Assembly (NCBI RefSeq): GCF_900105135.1
Contig: NZ_LT629741.1
Location: 124,001 to 188,000, forward strand
Direction: 5' to 3'
Length of the DNA stretch: 64,000 bases
Source: Gramella sp. MAR_2010_147
GTDB lineage: Bacteria; Bacteroidota; Bacteroidia; Flavobacteriales; Flavobacteriaceae
Below the pieces are notes generated by a model that saw nothing but the letters and a program-made list of their open reading frames with translations, did not search any database and had not been told where the DNA came from. How positions within the stretch are numbered: position 1 is the stretch's first letter; each line of letters opens with the position of its first letter. Below, piece after piece: positions 48,006 to 56,965 of this stretch. Made by a program: the position numbers and the translations under genes.

Positions 48006-49910
48006 TTAATCTTTTATTGATTTTTCGGGCATAGTGACATCTTCATCTCTCAAGTATTTATCAAGAAAAGTGAGAATCTGCCTGTAAGCTTTGATTTCAT
48101 TTTCCTTTTTGATAAAACCATGACCTTCATCAGGAAAAACCATATACTCAACAGGAACATCATTGGCTTTTACTGCTTCCACAATTTCATCAGACTCAAC
48201 CTGAAGCACCCGCGGATCGTTAGCTCCCTGTAAAACCATGATAGGATTTTTTACATTCTCAGCATGGAATAAAGGAGAATTCTTTCTAAGCCTTATAGAA
48301 TCTTTGGTGTTTGGATCACCTAATTCTTCATATAAAGCATTCTTAAAAGACTCCCAGTAAGGCGGGATAGATTTTAAAGTACGCAACCAGTTAGTTACCC
48401 CGAAAATATTTACTCCAACTTCAAATTCCTCAGGCTCGAAAGTCATAGCTGCCATGGTCATATACCCACCATAACTACCACCAATAATTCCTATTTGATC
48501 TTTATCGATGTAATCTTGTGATTCCAGCCATTTTTTCCCGTAAATCACATCCTGAAGGTCTTTTTCGCCATGATTCTTGTCATCCATTTTATAGAAACTT
48601 GCGCCATATCCACTACTACCGCGGTTATTTACGGCCAATATTGCATATCCATGATTAGCCAGATATTGAATAAGGGCAAAATAACCTACTCTGGACTGAC
48701 CACCCGGCCCGCCATGAACCCAAACTAACGCAGGTTTTTTATTATCGGCCGTTGCAGTTAGCGGTTTGTAGTAGATCGCAGGTATTTCCAGTCCGTCAAA
48801 AGATTTGTATCTAACCACCTCTGCAGATACAAGGTCATTAACATCAATTTCCGGATTTAATGTACTCGTTAATTTTTTGAGCTCTTTGGTTTTTAGGTTA
48901 TAAACATAAATATTATTGGGGGTTCTTGATGTTCCAACGGTTAACCTGAGAAGCTCCTCGCTATCTGAGAAACTGGCTGATACGATATTTCCATCTTTAA
49001 TATCTGGAAGCTCCATCGGAGTTTTTGTTGCATTCTCCCACATAATTAGCTTGTTGGAGCCGTCTTCGTTTATCGCTATTACCCTGTACGTGTCATTTTC
49101 GCTTAGGCTGCTGTACATTACATCCCAGTTGGTTTCGTAAAGAACTTCAGACTCCTTGCTATCTAAATTAAAAGACATCAGCCTGCTAAATTCACCGCCG
49201 TGATTGGTGGTGTAGTAAAGCTCTGTTTTATCCTTACTGAATCCAGTAGGACTGTAACTGAAACCCGGTTTGGAAATTTCAGTCATTTCTTCGTTCTCTA
49301 TATTAAGTAAGAAAAGTTTATTTTCACTGGTAGTTATTGGTTTTGATAGCGCAAGAAATTTCCCTGAATCTGATACATCTGAAACCGAGTAGCCTTCTTT
49401 GTTCTCATAGATCATTTCCGGTTCCCAGGTCCCAATTTTCATACTGTATAGATCAAAAAATTGAGGGTTTCTTTTGTTTGATAAGTAGTACATGGTTGAT
49501 TTGTCACCGCTCCAGCCTGCAAAATTCGCCTTTTCATTTTCTCCGGATGTAAGATCCCGGGAAGTGCCATCGGGTTTTAACAGGTATAAATGATCTATTT
49601 CATTTCCCCCTTTATCTGCAGAATAAATAATGTCTTCAGAATTAGGAACATAATCTACCGCGAAAAATGATTCTTCAGTAGAATTGGTCACCGCAGATTT
49701 TGATTTGCCATCCAAAGTGATTTCATACAGATTAAAAATACCAGATTCATCAGAACTTATCAATAATTTACTTTCATCATTAGAAAACTGTCCGCCACCA
49801 ATACGGGTGTTTTCATAGAATTGTTCTATGCTGTACTCTTTTGGTTTTTTTTCATCCTGTGCAAAAATCCCTACGGCAAGCAGGAAAATTAAGTAATTGA
49901 TTTTTTTCAT
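48006..49910 (-). CDS. S9 family peptidase, prolyl oligopeptidase type
   Basis: A signal peptide (IFAQ) precedes a seven-bladed beta-propeller (about 30-355) and an alpha/beta-hydrolase domain (about 360-625). The nucleophile is Ser479 in GGSYGG, the acid is in QGANDPRV and the His in PDEGHGF. It is a periplasmic or exported dipeptidyl- or acylaminoacyl-peptidase. Length 634 is typical of the Bacteroidota S9 group. It is monocistronic. Confidence 0.93.
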   Translation of the reverse strand: MKKINYLIFLLAVGIFAQDEKKPKEYSIEQFYENTRIGGGQFSNDESKLLISSDESGIFNLYEITLDGKSKSAVTNSTEESFFAVDYVPNSEDIIYSADKGGNEIDHLYLLKPDGTSRDLTSGENEKANFAGWSGDKSTMYYLSNKRNPQFFDLYSMKIGTWEPEMIYENKEGYSVSDVSDSGKFLALSKPITTSENKLFLLNIENEEMTEISKPGFSYSPTGFSKDKTELYYTTNHGGEFSRLMSFNLDSKESEVLYETNWDVMYSSLSENDTYRVIAINEDGSNKLIMWENATKTPMELPDIKDGNIVSASFSDSEELLRLTVGTSRTPNNIYVYNLKTKELKKLTSTLNPEIDVNDLVSAEVVRYKSFDGLEIPAIYYKPLTATADNKKPALVWVHGGPGGQSRVGYFALIQYLANHGYAILAVNNRGSSGYGASFYKMDDKNHGEKDLQDVIYGKKWLESQDYIDKDQIGIIGGSYGGYMTMAAMTFEPEEFEVGVNIFGVTNWLRTLKSIPPYWESFKNALYEELGDPNTKDSIRLRKNSPLFHAENVKNPIMVLQGANDPRVLQVESDEIVEAVKANDVPVEYMVFPDEGHGFIKKENEIKAYRQILTFLDKYLRDEDVTMPEKSIKD

Positions 49911-50012
49911 TTTTTGTGAGTGTTGGTTAGAAAAAGACCTTCTAAAAGGAAGGCCAGTTAAATATACAAAAAATGAAACTCTGGAATTTAACCAGAAAAA
50001 GAAGGGAAGTAA

Positions 50013-50372
50013 TTAGAGGTGTTCCTGGTTGTTATTGGTGAGCGCATGTTTTTCATTACCGGTGTGTTTGGTAGAGGCCGGCTCAAATAGCATGACATGA
50101 ACTTCTTTTTCGGCGATCGGTTTATGCTCCACACCACGGGGAACAATAAAGAATTCGTTTTCATTTAATTCTACCGTCCTGTCCCGAAATTCCAATTTCA
50201 AAGTTCCCTTTACGATCCAGAACATTTCATCTTCATCATCATGGGAGTGCCATATAAACTCACCTTTTAGTTTGGCAAATTTTACCTGCTGGCCGTTAAG
50301 TTCACCAACAATTCTCGGATTCCAGTGATCTGAGAATTTTTTAAATTTATCCTGTACGTTTACTTTTTCCAT
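50013..50372 (-). CDS. Cupin domain protein
   Basis: A single cupin domain of 119 residues; metal-binding motif 1 is FIWHSHDDEDEMFWIVKG and motif 2 is PRGVEHKPIAEKEVHV. The function is unknown. Its start overlaps the NTF2-like gene stop by one base, so the two are coupled. Confidence 0.88.
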   Translation of the reverse strand: MEKVNVQDKFKKFSDHWNPRIVGELNGQQVKFAKLKGEFIWHSHDDEDEMFWIVKGTLKLEFRDRTVELNENEFFIVPRGVEHKPIAEKEVHVMLFEPASTKHTGNEKHALTNNNQEHL

Positions 50373-50869
50373 TACTGTTGAGGGCTTTTGTGATCGTAGC
50401 TTAAAACTCTTTTGAGAATCCAGTTATTATCTTCTTTAATCCAGACATGAGTAAATTTAGCCGAACTGGTTTTATAAAGTTCTTTACCAGATTCCTGTAT
50501 ATAAAAGTCGTGAATTCCTTTTTGAAGCGCACCATATAATTTCCCGTTTGCATAAAGAGGAAAGACTTCAAGACTCCCTTCAACAAGTTTTCTAATAGGT
50601 TTTTTATCGGGATTTGAACAAATATTGTTTCTTACATTCTCTAAAAAGTCTTCCTTGTTTGTGGTTAAACCACCCTGGTCATGATAGAATTCAAGATCTT
50701 TACTTACGAAACTCTCGAATCGTTCAATTTTACATTGGTTGAAACCTATATCAAAGAGCAAACTGTCACGGGATTTTAGGCTTATGTATAAATCTGAATT
50801 TTGATCAACTTGTGAATTAATCAAATTAAATACAAAAAGACAGATGAGAGTGGTAAGAGTTTTTTTCAT
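50372..50869 (-). CDS. NTF2-like (DUF4440/SnoaL type) exported protein
   Basis: A signal peptide (MKKTLTTLICLFVFN) is followed by an NTF2-like fold with the EFYHDQGGLTTNKEDFLENV segment and a C-terminal KFTHVWIKEDNNWILKRVLS strand pair, which are typical of the family. The protein has no visible catalytic motif. It is followed directly by the cupin gene. Confidence 0.8.
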   Translation of the reverse strand: MKKTLTTLICLFVFNLINSQVDQNSDLYISLKSRDSLLFDIGFNQCKIERFESFVSKDLEFYHDQGGLTTNKEDFLENVRNNICSNPDKKPIRKLVEGSLEVFPLYANGKLYGALQKGIHDFYIQESGKELYKTSSAKFTHVWIKEDNNWILKRVLSYDHKSPQQ

Positions 50870-50879
50870 ATTAAAACGA

Positions 50880-51686
50880 TTAATTACGCATTAACCAAAG
50901 GTAAGATTCCAGAAAATTATCGCTCCACATAACTTCATTATGTTTACCTCCTTCGACATATTTAACCTTAAATTTCTCGTTTTTGATTCCTTTTTCTTTT
51001 AAAACTTCGATCATTCTTTTCAGGTCTGGAACCATCTCCTCAGACTCTTCAGTACCTACCAGAAAATAAAATTTAGTTTTTGTGTTTAAATTCGATTCCC
51101 GGGTCATATCATAAATTTTATCATTGAACCAGAAAGAAGGAGAATATGCTCCAACCATTCCAAAGGTATTTGGATACTTCAAAGCGGCATAGTAAGCTAC
51201 AAGACCGCCAAGGGAAGAACCGAAAATCCCGGTATTTTCATGGTCTGGCAAAGTTCTATAGGTGCTATCTATATGAGGTTTTAAATTATTCAAAATAAAA
51301 TTTAGATATACATCTGCCTTTCCACCGCCATATTTTTCATGCGGAAAAGGCGTTAATTCATCAATTCTTTTGTTGCCTCCATGTTCAATACCCACAATAA
51401 TAGCTTCAGGGGTTTTGATGCTGTCCAGGATTTCATCTACTTCCCATTCACCAACGTACGAGGTTTCTTTATCAAATAAATTCTGCCCGTCGTGCATATA
51501 TATTACGGGATATTTCCTCTCTGTGTTTCGATAATTTCCCGGTAAATAAATCCAGATCTTTTTTATCGTATCTAACTGAGGCGTCTCAATAGTAAAGTGT
51601 TTTACTTGTTTAGAAAGACTGCTTTGGGCCAGCGAGTTGAAAGAGATAAATAGTATTAGAATTAATAAAAAAGGGTTCGATCTCAT
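50880..51686 (-). CDS. Putative esterase, alpha/beta-hydrolase (esterase D/IroE type)
   Basis: A signal peptide (FNSLAQS) precedes a 245-residue esterase domain of the PF00756 family. The nucleophile is in FGSSLGGLVAYYA and the His near the C-terminus in GGKHNEVMW. Members include IroE-like trilactone hydrolases, carbohydrate esterases and antigen 85-like enzymes. The substrate is not readable. ATG at 51686 is preferred to a TTG 30 bases upstream because it begins the signal peptide. Confidence 0.88.
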   Translation of the reverse strand: MRSNPFLLILILFISFNSLAQSSLSKQVKHFTIETPQLDTIKKIWIYLPGNYRNTERKYPVIYMHDGQNLFDKETSYVGEWEVDEILDSIKTPEAIIVGIEHGGNKRIDELTPFPHEKYGGGKADVYLNFILNNLKPHIDSTYRTLPDHENTGIFGSSLGGLVAYYAALKYPNTFGMVGAYSPSFWFNDKIYDMTRESNLNTKTKFYFLVGTEESEEMVPDLKRMIEVLKEKGIKNEKFKVKYVEGGKHNEVMWSDNFLESYLWLMRN

Positions 51687-51744
51687 AAAATTTTGATGTT
51701 TGGTAAGTCTACTCAAAAATAGGATTTATACTTATAATATCGCG

Positions 51745-53034
51745 CTATTCTTTTGAAGTCTCGTTCCCGCATTCAAAACACGGAATTAATTTTTCATCAA
51801 TTTCTGCATTTTCAGAGCCTTTTAGGGCTTCGGTAAGTTTTCCTTTCTGCTGAATTATAGTATGGAAGCTTTCAGCATATTCTTCTAAACGATCTCTCCG
51901 GCTCTTAATTTTGGTGCTGATATCCTGTTGATCGAGTTTGGCAATTTCAGCAGGCCAGACCATAAAGGCATCATCTATTTTCTTATCACTGAGTAATTGC
52001 TGCAGCTCCCTGGCTTGTTCAATGTAAATTTCCTTTGGCGTGTCTATCAGAAAATAACGATCGAAAGGATATACCAGTCCGGGCATATAATCAATTTCTT
52101 CTCCAAAAGGTCTTACTAATGGCTCCAAATTTTCGTTAGTAATAATAGAAGGGATTATTCCACTAATGTTAAAAAATGCATTATCCCGATCACCTGCCAG
52201 TGGAATTGCCTTAAAAGAGCCATCATTTTTAAGTAAAACCCATCCCCATTGTTCAGCGTGCCGGTCCCAATCTCCAATCAAAAGATCAAACAGGCGTGCT
52301 TTAATTAAAGAAGCTCTGTCAATCTTAAGTGTTTTTCCTTCTTTTTGTTTTAGTTCCTGAAGATCTTTCGTTTCCACAATTTCATCCACATTTTTGAAAG
52401 ACGTCCAGTTCTTTTTGCTTTCGGTTTCATATTCCAGAAGGTAAAGGCGGTTCCCGTATTCTTTATTATAGGTTCCCAGTTTATCATGTTTTGGTATAAA
52501 ATACATGGTTGGATGGGTATGCAATACGCCTGCTATATCTGAAAGTTGGGCCGCGAGTAAAGCTCCATAGGGATGTTGGGCAGAGATCCCATCTACAATA
52601 ATATTTTGCAAACCAAGGTCTTCGGCAACTTCGGGAATTAATTTTTCAGGATCTTTAGCAACACTTCTTAGCGTGAAGATAATGCCTTCTTCATTTTCAA
52701 GTTTTAAAGAGTGAGTTTGCTTACCACCACCTTCTTTTATGATTTTAAGACCGCCTTTAAGTGTATCTAGAAAAGCAATAGGAACTTTTACGGGAGTAGA
52801 CCAGGATTTGCGATAATTTTTACCCTGCATAAATTCTTTTAGAATATTCCCTTCATATAGACTGCTGGGAGCGACCAGAACAGAATCATGCTTCTTAAAA
52901 TCAACCTTTTCCAGATCTTCATAATTTTTTATCTCACAGGTTTTAAATTCTTTATCGGTACTGGAAACTGACAAATAGACGAGCAAAATAAAAGCAATGA
53001 AAAGTATTACAACAGCGACTAGTATTTTTTTCAT
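51745..53034 (-). CDS. Membrane-anchored protein with kinase-fold-like motifs
   Basis: An N-terminal membrane segment (residues 5-22) places the 400-residue remainder outside the cytoplasm. A glycine-rich segment GGGKQTHSLKL (102-112) and FTLRSVAKDP (120-129) are followed by GDWDRHAEQWGW (254-265) and GDRDNAFF (281-288). The last two resemble the catalytic D/H-containing and metal-binding loops of atypical CotH/Fam20-type kinases. As I recall, the same domain is found fused to metallophosphoesterase and BamA-like barrels in Bacteroidota; here it is alone. The C-terminus has a Cys-x-x-Cys pair (CFEC, 418-421). The kinase activity is inference only. Confidence 0.7.
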   Translation of the reverse strand: MKKILVAVVILFIAFILLVYLSVSSTDKEFKTCEIKNYEDLEKVDFKKHDSVLVAPSSLYEGNILKEFMQGKNYRKSWSTPVKVPIAFLDTLKGGLKIIKEGGGKQTHSLKLENEEGIIFTLRSVAKDPEKLIPEVAEDLGLQNIIVDGISAQHPYGALLAAQLSDIAGVLHTHPTMYFIPKHDKLGTYNKEYGNRLYLLEYETESKKNWTSFKNVDEIVETKDLQELKQKEGKTLKIDRASLIKARLFDLLIGDWDRHAEQWGWVLLKNDGSFKAIPLAGDRDNAFFNISGIIPSIITNENLEPLVRPFGEEIDYMPGLVYPFDRYFLIDTPKEIYIEQARELQQLLSDKKIDDAFMVWPAEIAKLDQQDISTKIKSRRDRLEEYAESFHTIIQQKGKLTEALKGSENAEIDEKLIPCFECGNETSKE

Positions 53035-53156
53035 TCAGAACTGATTATTGAATTTCGGGATTCAAAACTATAATTTCAGTGGATAATTACAGATTATGAA
53101 AAGTTATAATATTCAAAAAAATCTGTTTTACATTCCAACGGTAGTTTATTCATACT

Positions 53157-53657
53157 TTAATCCATTTGTAATTCGCTGCGTTTATTCCTTAGATCGGGCC
53201 CACCTTGCAGAATAGATTTGAGGTTTAACATATAAAAGGTCCATCCGGTTTTACAACCCACATAAAAGTTCATTATAGATTCTTCATCTTGCGGGATATT
53301 TTCCTGAACCAGTCTAAGAATTTGTTGTCCATTTTCTTCAACAATGCGAACACCAACCTTTCCTGCTTTTCCGAAAATAAATCTAAGAAATTCACCTTCT
53401 TCAGGATGTAAGACTTCTCCGTGTTCTTCAATATTATCTGGCCAGCCATACCATTGCCATCTATAAGAATCTCCGGGCTGGATATTCTCATCTCGTTTTC
53501 TTTTTTCTCCATTTCCGGTAGAGAACTCTGCTAATCGCAAGAACCAGTTCTCCAATATTTTTGGAGTCATCCACGCTTCAATAATCTTCTCCCTGGGATT
53601 ATCTATTGGTATATTTACCGTAAAGCTGCTCCAATCTAATTTCTTTCTTTCACCCAT
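53157..53657 (-). CDS. SRPBCC/AHSA1 (START-like) protein
   Basis: A 166-residue cytoplasmic protein with the AHSA1 hallmark IDNPREKIIEAWMTPKILENWF at the start and the LQG helix near the end; it has no membrane segment. Such proteins bind hydrophobic ligands or act as co-chaperones. Its ATG overlaps by two bases an alternative, upstream start of the divergent VOC gene, so the two genes share a very short control region. Confidence 0.85.
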   Translation of the reverse strand: MGERKKLDWSSFTVNIPIDNPREKIIEAWMTPKILENWFLRLAEFSTGNGEKRKRDENIQPGDSYRWQWYGWPDNIEEHGEVLHPEEGEFLRFIFGKAGKVGVRIVEENGQQILRLVQENIPQDEESIMNFYVGCKTGWTFYMLNLKSILQGGPDLRNKRSELQMD

Positions 53658-53724
53658 GATTTTATCTTTTTATGATCTAAATGAACCAGTTAAAGATTGT
53701 TTTATAAATTTAATGAAAAATACC

Positions 53725-54210
53725 ATGTCTATACAGTATAAGGCTCCTCCTAAAACCAGAATTGGCCATATTCATTTAAGAGTTTCAAATATTGAAAAAT
53801 CTCTCCTGTTTTACAGGGATCTCCTGGGTTTTGAAATTACTGAAAGAATCGGTGATCAGGCTGTTTTTCTTTCTGCAGGAGGATATCATCATCATATAGC
53901 TTTAAATACGTGGTATAGTAAAAACTCCTCCAAATCAAATAAATCTGGAGTCGGGCTTTTTCACGCGGCGATACTCTATGATAAACGAGAGGAATTAGCT
54001 GCAATTACCAGAAGACTCATTGAAAATAATTATCCGTTAACAGGCGCTGCAGATCATGGTGTCTCTGAAGCGATTTATCTTGATGATCCTGATGGTAACG
54101 GGATTGAATTATATTGGGACAGATCAAAAAAAGACTGGCCTAGAGATGCAGATGGCAGTTTGAAAATGTACACTAAAAACCTGAATGTAGAAGATCTGAT
54201 AAATGCATGA
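53725..54210 (+). CDS. VOC family (glyoxalase/bleomycin resistance/dioxygenase) protein
   Basis: Two VOC modules are seen in about 161 residues. The ligands His (IGHIHLRVS), His (GLFHAAI) and Glu (GIELYWDR) match the CatE-like catechol 2,3-dioxygenase group. ATG at 53725 begins with MSIQYKAPPKTRIGH, the usual start of this group; upstream ATGs at 53713 and 53656 add residues without homology. The gene converges on the ars operon but is not part of it. It lacks the vicinal cysteines of ArsI. Confidence 0.78.
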   Translation: MSIQYKAPPKTRIGHIHLRVSNIEKSLLFYRDLLGFEITERIGDQAVFLSAGGYHHHIALNTWYSKNSSKSNKSGVGLFHAAILYDKREELAAITRRLIENNYPLTGAADHGVSEAIYLDDPDGNGIELYWDRSKKDWPRDADGSLKMYTKNLNVEDLINA

Positions 54211-54280
54211 ATATTACCGGGTAAAACCATCAAAACCAATATCCCTTATAAAACATTTTGTGCTCCTGGAAATTTCTCAC

Positions 54281-55330
54281 TCACCTGTTATACTGTATGG
54301 CAGGATAAAATCTTTTCTTCAACCAGAACGAAACTCTCACTAGTAAAATTAATGCCGGAACTTCTACAAGCGGACCAATGACGCCCGTAAACGCCTGACC
54401 GCTATTTAACCCGAAGACTGCAATGGCAACGGCAATTGCCAATTCAAAATTATTACCGGCTGCCGTGAAAGAAATAGAGGCATTCTTATCATAAGAAGCA
54501 CCCATGGCTTTGCTTAAAAAGAAACCAATGAGAAACATAAGGCTAAAGTAAATTAATAACGGAATTGCAATCCTAACAACATCCATTGGAATTTCCACGA
54601 TTAATTCTCCTTTTAATGAGAACATAAGAATAATGGTGAATAAAAGCGCAATCAGCGTTACTGGCGAGACTGCAGGAATAAATTTATTCTCATACCAGCT
54701 TTCTCCTTTCATTTTCACCAATATTAATCTGCTTAAAATTCCCAGTGCGAATGGGATTCCCAGGTAGATTGCGACACTTTCAGCAATCGTGGCAATAGAA
54801 ATATCTACTATAGCACCCTCAAACCCGAATAGGGGAGGAAGCCAGGTAATAAATAACCAGGCATAAAAACTATATGCGAATACCTGAAAAATACTGTTTA
54901 ACGCAACCAGTCCAGCCCCGTATTCGCTATTCCCTTCAGCAAGGTCATTCCAGACCAGTACCATGGCAATACATCTTGCCAGTCCTATTAAAATAAGGCC
55001 CACCATGTATTCAGGGTGATCCTGAAGAAAAATCAAGGCGAGAAAGAACATTAAAAAAGGACCAATTATCCAGTTGAGCACCAAAGATATACTCAGAATC
55101 TTTACATTTTTAAAGACTTTTGGCAGCAGTCTGTATTTTACCTTGGCCAATGGCGGATACATCATTAAAATTAGCCCCAGGGCAATTGGGATATTGGTGC
55201 TCCCGCTGCTATAGGAATTGATATTTTCAGGAATTGAGGGAATAAAATAACCCAGCCCAACACCAATCCCCATGGCAATAAAAATCCATAATGTAAGGTT
55301 CTTGTCCAGATAACTTAACTTTTTTGACAT
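54281..55330 (-). CDS. acr3: Arsenite efflux transporter, ACR3 type
   Basis: Extrudes arsenite. The 349-residue chain has ten hydrophobic segments and the ACR3 signatures [16 protein letters not shown], which carries the essential Cys, and the [15 protein letters not shown] segment. A second cluster, [20 protein letters not shown], is also diagnostic. It is the last gene of the ars operon, one base after arsC's stop. Confidence 0.95.
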   Translation of the reverse strand: MSKKLSYLDKNLTLWIFIAMGIGVGLGYFIPSIPENINSYSSGSTNIPIALGLILMMYPPLAKVKYRLLPKVFKNVKILSISLVLNWIIGPFLMFFLALIFLQDHPEYMVGLILIGLARCIAMVLVWNDLAEGNSEYGAGLVALNSIFQVFAYSFYAWLFITWLPPLFGFEGAIVDISIATIAESVAIYLGIPFALGILSRLILVKMKGESWYENKFIPAVSPVTLIALLFTIILMFSLKGELIVEIPMDVVRIAIPLLIYFSLMFLIGFFLSKAMGASYDKNASISFTAAGNNFELAIAVAIAVFGLNSGQAFTGVIGPLVEVPALILLVRVSFWLKKRFYPAIQYNR

Positions 55331-55331
55331 A

Positions 55332-55949
55332 TTATTTTATATTATTGAATACAAAGATCATTTCAGAAGCGATTTGATCACTACGTTCATTATATTTAGT
55401 ATCAGCTAATTTAGTTCCATCAAATTCTTTGGGATCGCTATAATCCAGGGCAACCCTGGCGTCGCAACCTGGAATGAAAGGACAGTTCTCATCTGCATGA
55501 GAACAGGTCATCACCGCAGCAAAGTTTTTAGAAGGGTTTTCCGGAGCATCATATACTTTAGAATAACATTCCAGTGGTTTGGCATTTTCAGCATATTGTA
55601 CCTTAAAATGAGGATTCTCACCAGATTTGGAGGCGATTTTGAAACCTGCTCTGTTCAAAGCAGCAATAGCATTTTTATAAAAGGCAGTGGCTTCGGTACC
55701 GCCGGAAAAACAATCGGTTTCTATTCCTAAATTGGAAGAAATTGCCTTGGCCCAAACCTGCGCCAGCTGGCTACGACGGGAGTTGTGCGTACAAATGAAA
55801 TTGAGCTGAATAGCCTGCCCTGAATCTTTTTTCTTCTGGATAAAATCTATAAGAGGTTGAAGCACCTCTTTTCTCCTTGCTGAGATAGAAATCTTTTCTA
55901 AATCTTTCAGTTTTTTTTCCAGTTCCGGATAAAATTTTGGTTGAGTCAT
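55332..55949 (-). CDS. arsC: Arsenate reductase, low-molecular-weight phosphatase fold
   Basis: Reduces arsenate to arsenite. The P-loop is CTHNSRRS, with Cys53 nucleophile and Arg59. A downstream Cys pair ([11 protein letters not shown]) has the spacing of the Cys82/Cys89 shuttle of thioredoxin-coupled ArsC from Gram-positive bacteria. An N-terminal extension of about 45 residues is longer than in the classical enzyme. Bacillithiol or thioredoxin could be the reductant; bshC lies elsewhere in this window. Confidence 0.92.
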   Translation of the reverse strand: MTQPKFYPELEKKLKDLEKISISARRKEVLQPLIDFIQKKKDSGQAIQLNFICTHNSRRSQLAQVWAKAISSNLGIETDCFSGGTEATAFYKNAIAALNRAGFKIASKSGENPHFKVQYAENAKPLECYSKVYDAPENPSKNFAAVMTCSHADENCPFIPGCDARVALDYSDPKEFDGTKLADTKYNERSDQIASEMIFVFNNIK

Positions 55950-55959
55950 ATAAATGGTA

Positions 55960-56424
55960 TTAGCAACAACCTGATTCTGGTGAACAGGATGAATTTTGTA
56001 GTTCAGCTAGTTTTACTTTTGGCTTCTGTGCCGGAATACCGCAATTTTCTTTTGCCAGACAGTCTGTTTGAGTATTGATGAGTTGAAAATTTTCACCATT
56101 GAAATCCAAATGGAATTTATTGATGCTTTCAGCCTGATACTCTACCTCTATTTCAGCATCTGAAAGTTGTAATTTGTCTTGGGCAAGTTCAATGATATGA
56201 ACAAGTTTTTCCGGATGAAGACGGTGATTATAATCGTTTTCTTCCCAAAGTTGAAAAGAAATTTTCTCTTCATTTCTTAAAGTGCCGCCGCAGTCAATAA
56301 ACTTCTTGTTTATCTCTCCTACCTCGGTAACATGAAAGTGTTCTGGTACGAGTTCTCCGTTTGGCAACTCAAATCCAATTTTCTCCAGGCTTTGTAAATG
56401 TTTGGTAAATTCTGAAAGTTTCAT
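55960..56424 (-). CDS. DUF6428 family protein in the ars operon
   Basis: A 154-residue soluble protein with the family motifs PEHFHVTEVG and DCGGTLR, and a C-terminal run of cysteines (CLAKENCG, then SSCSPESGCC). It sits 10 bases upstream of arsC. The family is often next to ars genes in Bacteroidota. A role as an arsenite-binding chaperone is inference from its cysteines and position. Confidence 0.85.
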   Translation of the reverse strand: MKLSEFTKHLQSLEKIGFELPNGELVPEHFHVTEVGEINKKFIDCGGTLRNEEKISFQLWEENDYNHRLHPEKLVHIIELAQDKLQLSDAEIEVEYQAESINKFHLDFNGENFQLINTQTDCLAKENCGIPAQKPKVKLAELQNSSCSPESGCC

Positions 56425-56525
56425 TTTTTTATGTTTTAAAATTTAATAGGTAAAATGCAATTCAGTAAATATTTAAGAATGTTTGATTAAAACTTAATAC
56501 TGACTCCAAATTATATCTATCGTTT

Positions 56526-56543
56526 TATCGTATTATTACGATA
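56526..56543. promoter_or_regulatory. Predicted ArsR operator 2 (arsR-DUF6428 gap)
   Basis: TATCGTA-TTAT-TACGATA is a perfect 7-bp inverted repeat in the gap between arsR and the DUF6428 gene. It matches operator 1 upstream of arsR at 14 of 17 positions. A TAATTTG on the minus strand nearby suggests a second promoter. Confidence 0.65.
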
Positions 56544-56561
56544 TTGGTTCTGAAATTTTTT

Positions 56562-56897
56562 TTAGCAGCAATCGTCGGGATCAAAACGCTGAATCTTGTC
56601 AAACATGTCGTTAAATAGTTTTTGAACATTACTCCATTTTTCAGGATTTATACAATAACTCATAGAGACCCCTTCAATACTTCCCTGTATAAGACCAATA
56701 TTTTTAAGTTCTCTTAAATGCTGACTAATGGTTGCCTGAGCCAGGCCTAATTCGTTTACAAGATCTCCGTTAATGCATTTACTGGATGCCAGCAAATACT
56801 GGAGAATGGCTATACGGGCAGGATGCGCTAATGCCTTGGCAAGAACTGCCAGCTCATTCTGTTCCTTTGTAAATAGGTCGGTTTTAGTAACACCCAT
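56562..56897 (-). CDS. arsR: ArsR/SmtB family arsenic-responsive repressor
   Basis: A winged helix-turn-helix repressor of 111 residues; the DNA-reading helix is QATISQHLRELKNIGLI. Candidate arsenite ligands are a Cys in SKCINGD, another in SYCIN and the C-terminal pair DDCC. The C-terminal Cys pair suggests a metal-site variant different from the E. coli ELCVCDL type. It is 137 bases upstream of DUF6428, so the downstream genes could also have their own promoter. Confidence 0.94.
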   Translation of the reverse strand: MGVTKTDLFTKEQNELAVLAKALAHPARIAILQYLLASSKCINGDLVNELGLAQATISQHLRELKNIGLIQGSIEGVSMSYCINPEKWSNVQKLFNDMFDKIQRFDPDDCC

Positions 56898-56910
56898 AAT
56901 AGATAATTGT

Positions 56911-56947
56911 ATATTGCAATATTACGATGAATAGATTGTTCAGCAAA
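56911..56947 (-). promoter_or_regulatory. arsR promoter with overlapping operator 1
   Basis: On the minus strand TTTG (56944-56947), 19 bases, then TAATATTG (56917-56924) fit the Bacteroidota promoter. The operator-like TATTGCAATATTACGAT (56912-56928) covers the -7 element. It includes a 12-bp palindrome ATATTGCAATAT (56911-56922). Confidence 0.65.
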
Positions 56948-56965
56948 ATTTAATTTGAAATTTTT

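Noticed and set aside
53725..54210. ArsI arsenic lyase, because it is a VOC protein near an ars operon
   Set aside because: It is on the opposite strand, outside the operon, and lacks the vicinal cysteines that ArsI needs.
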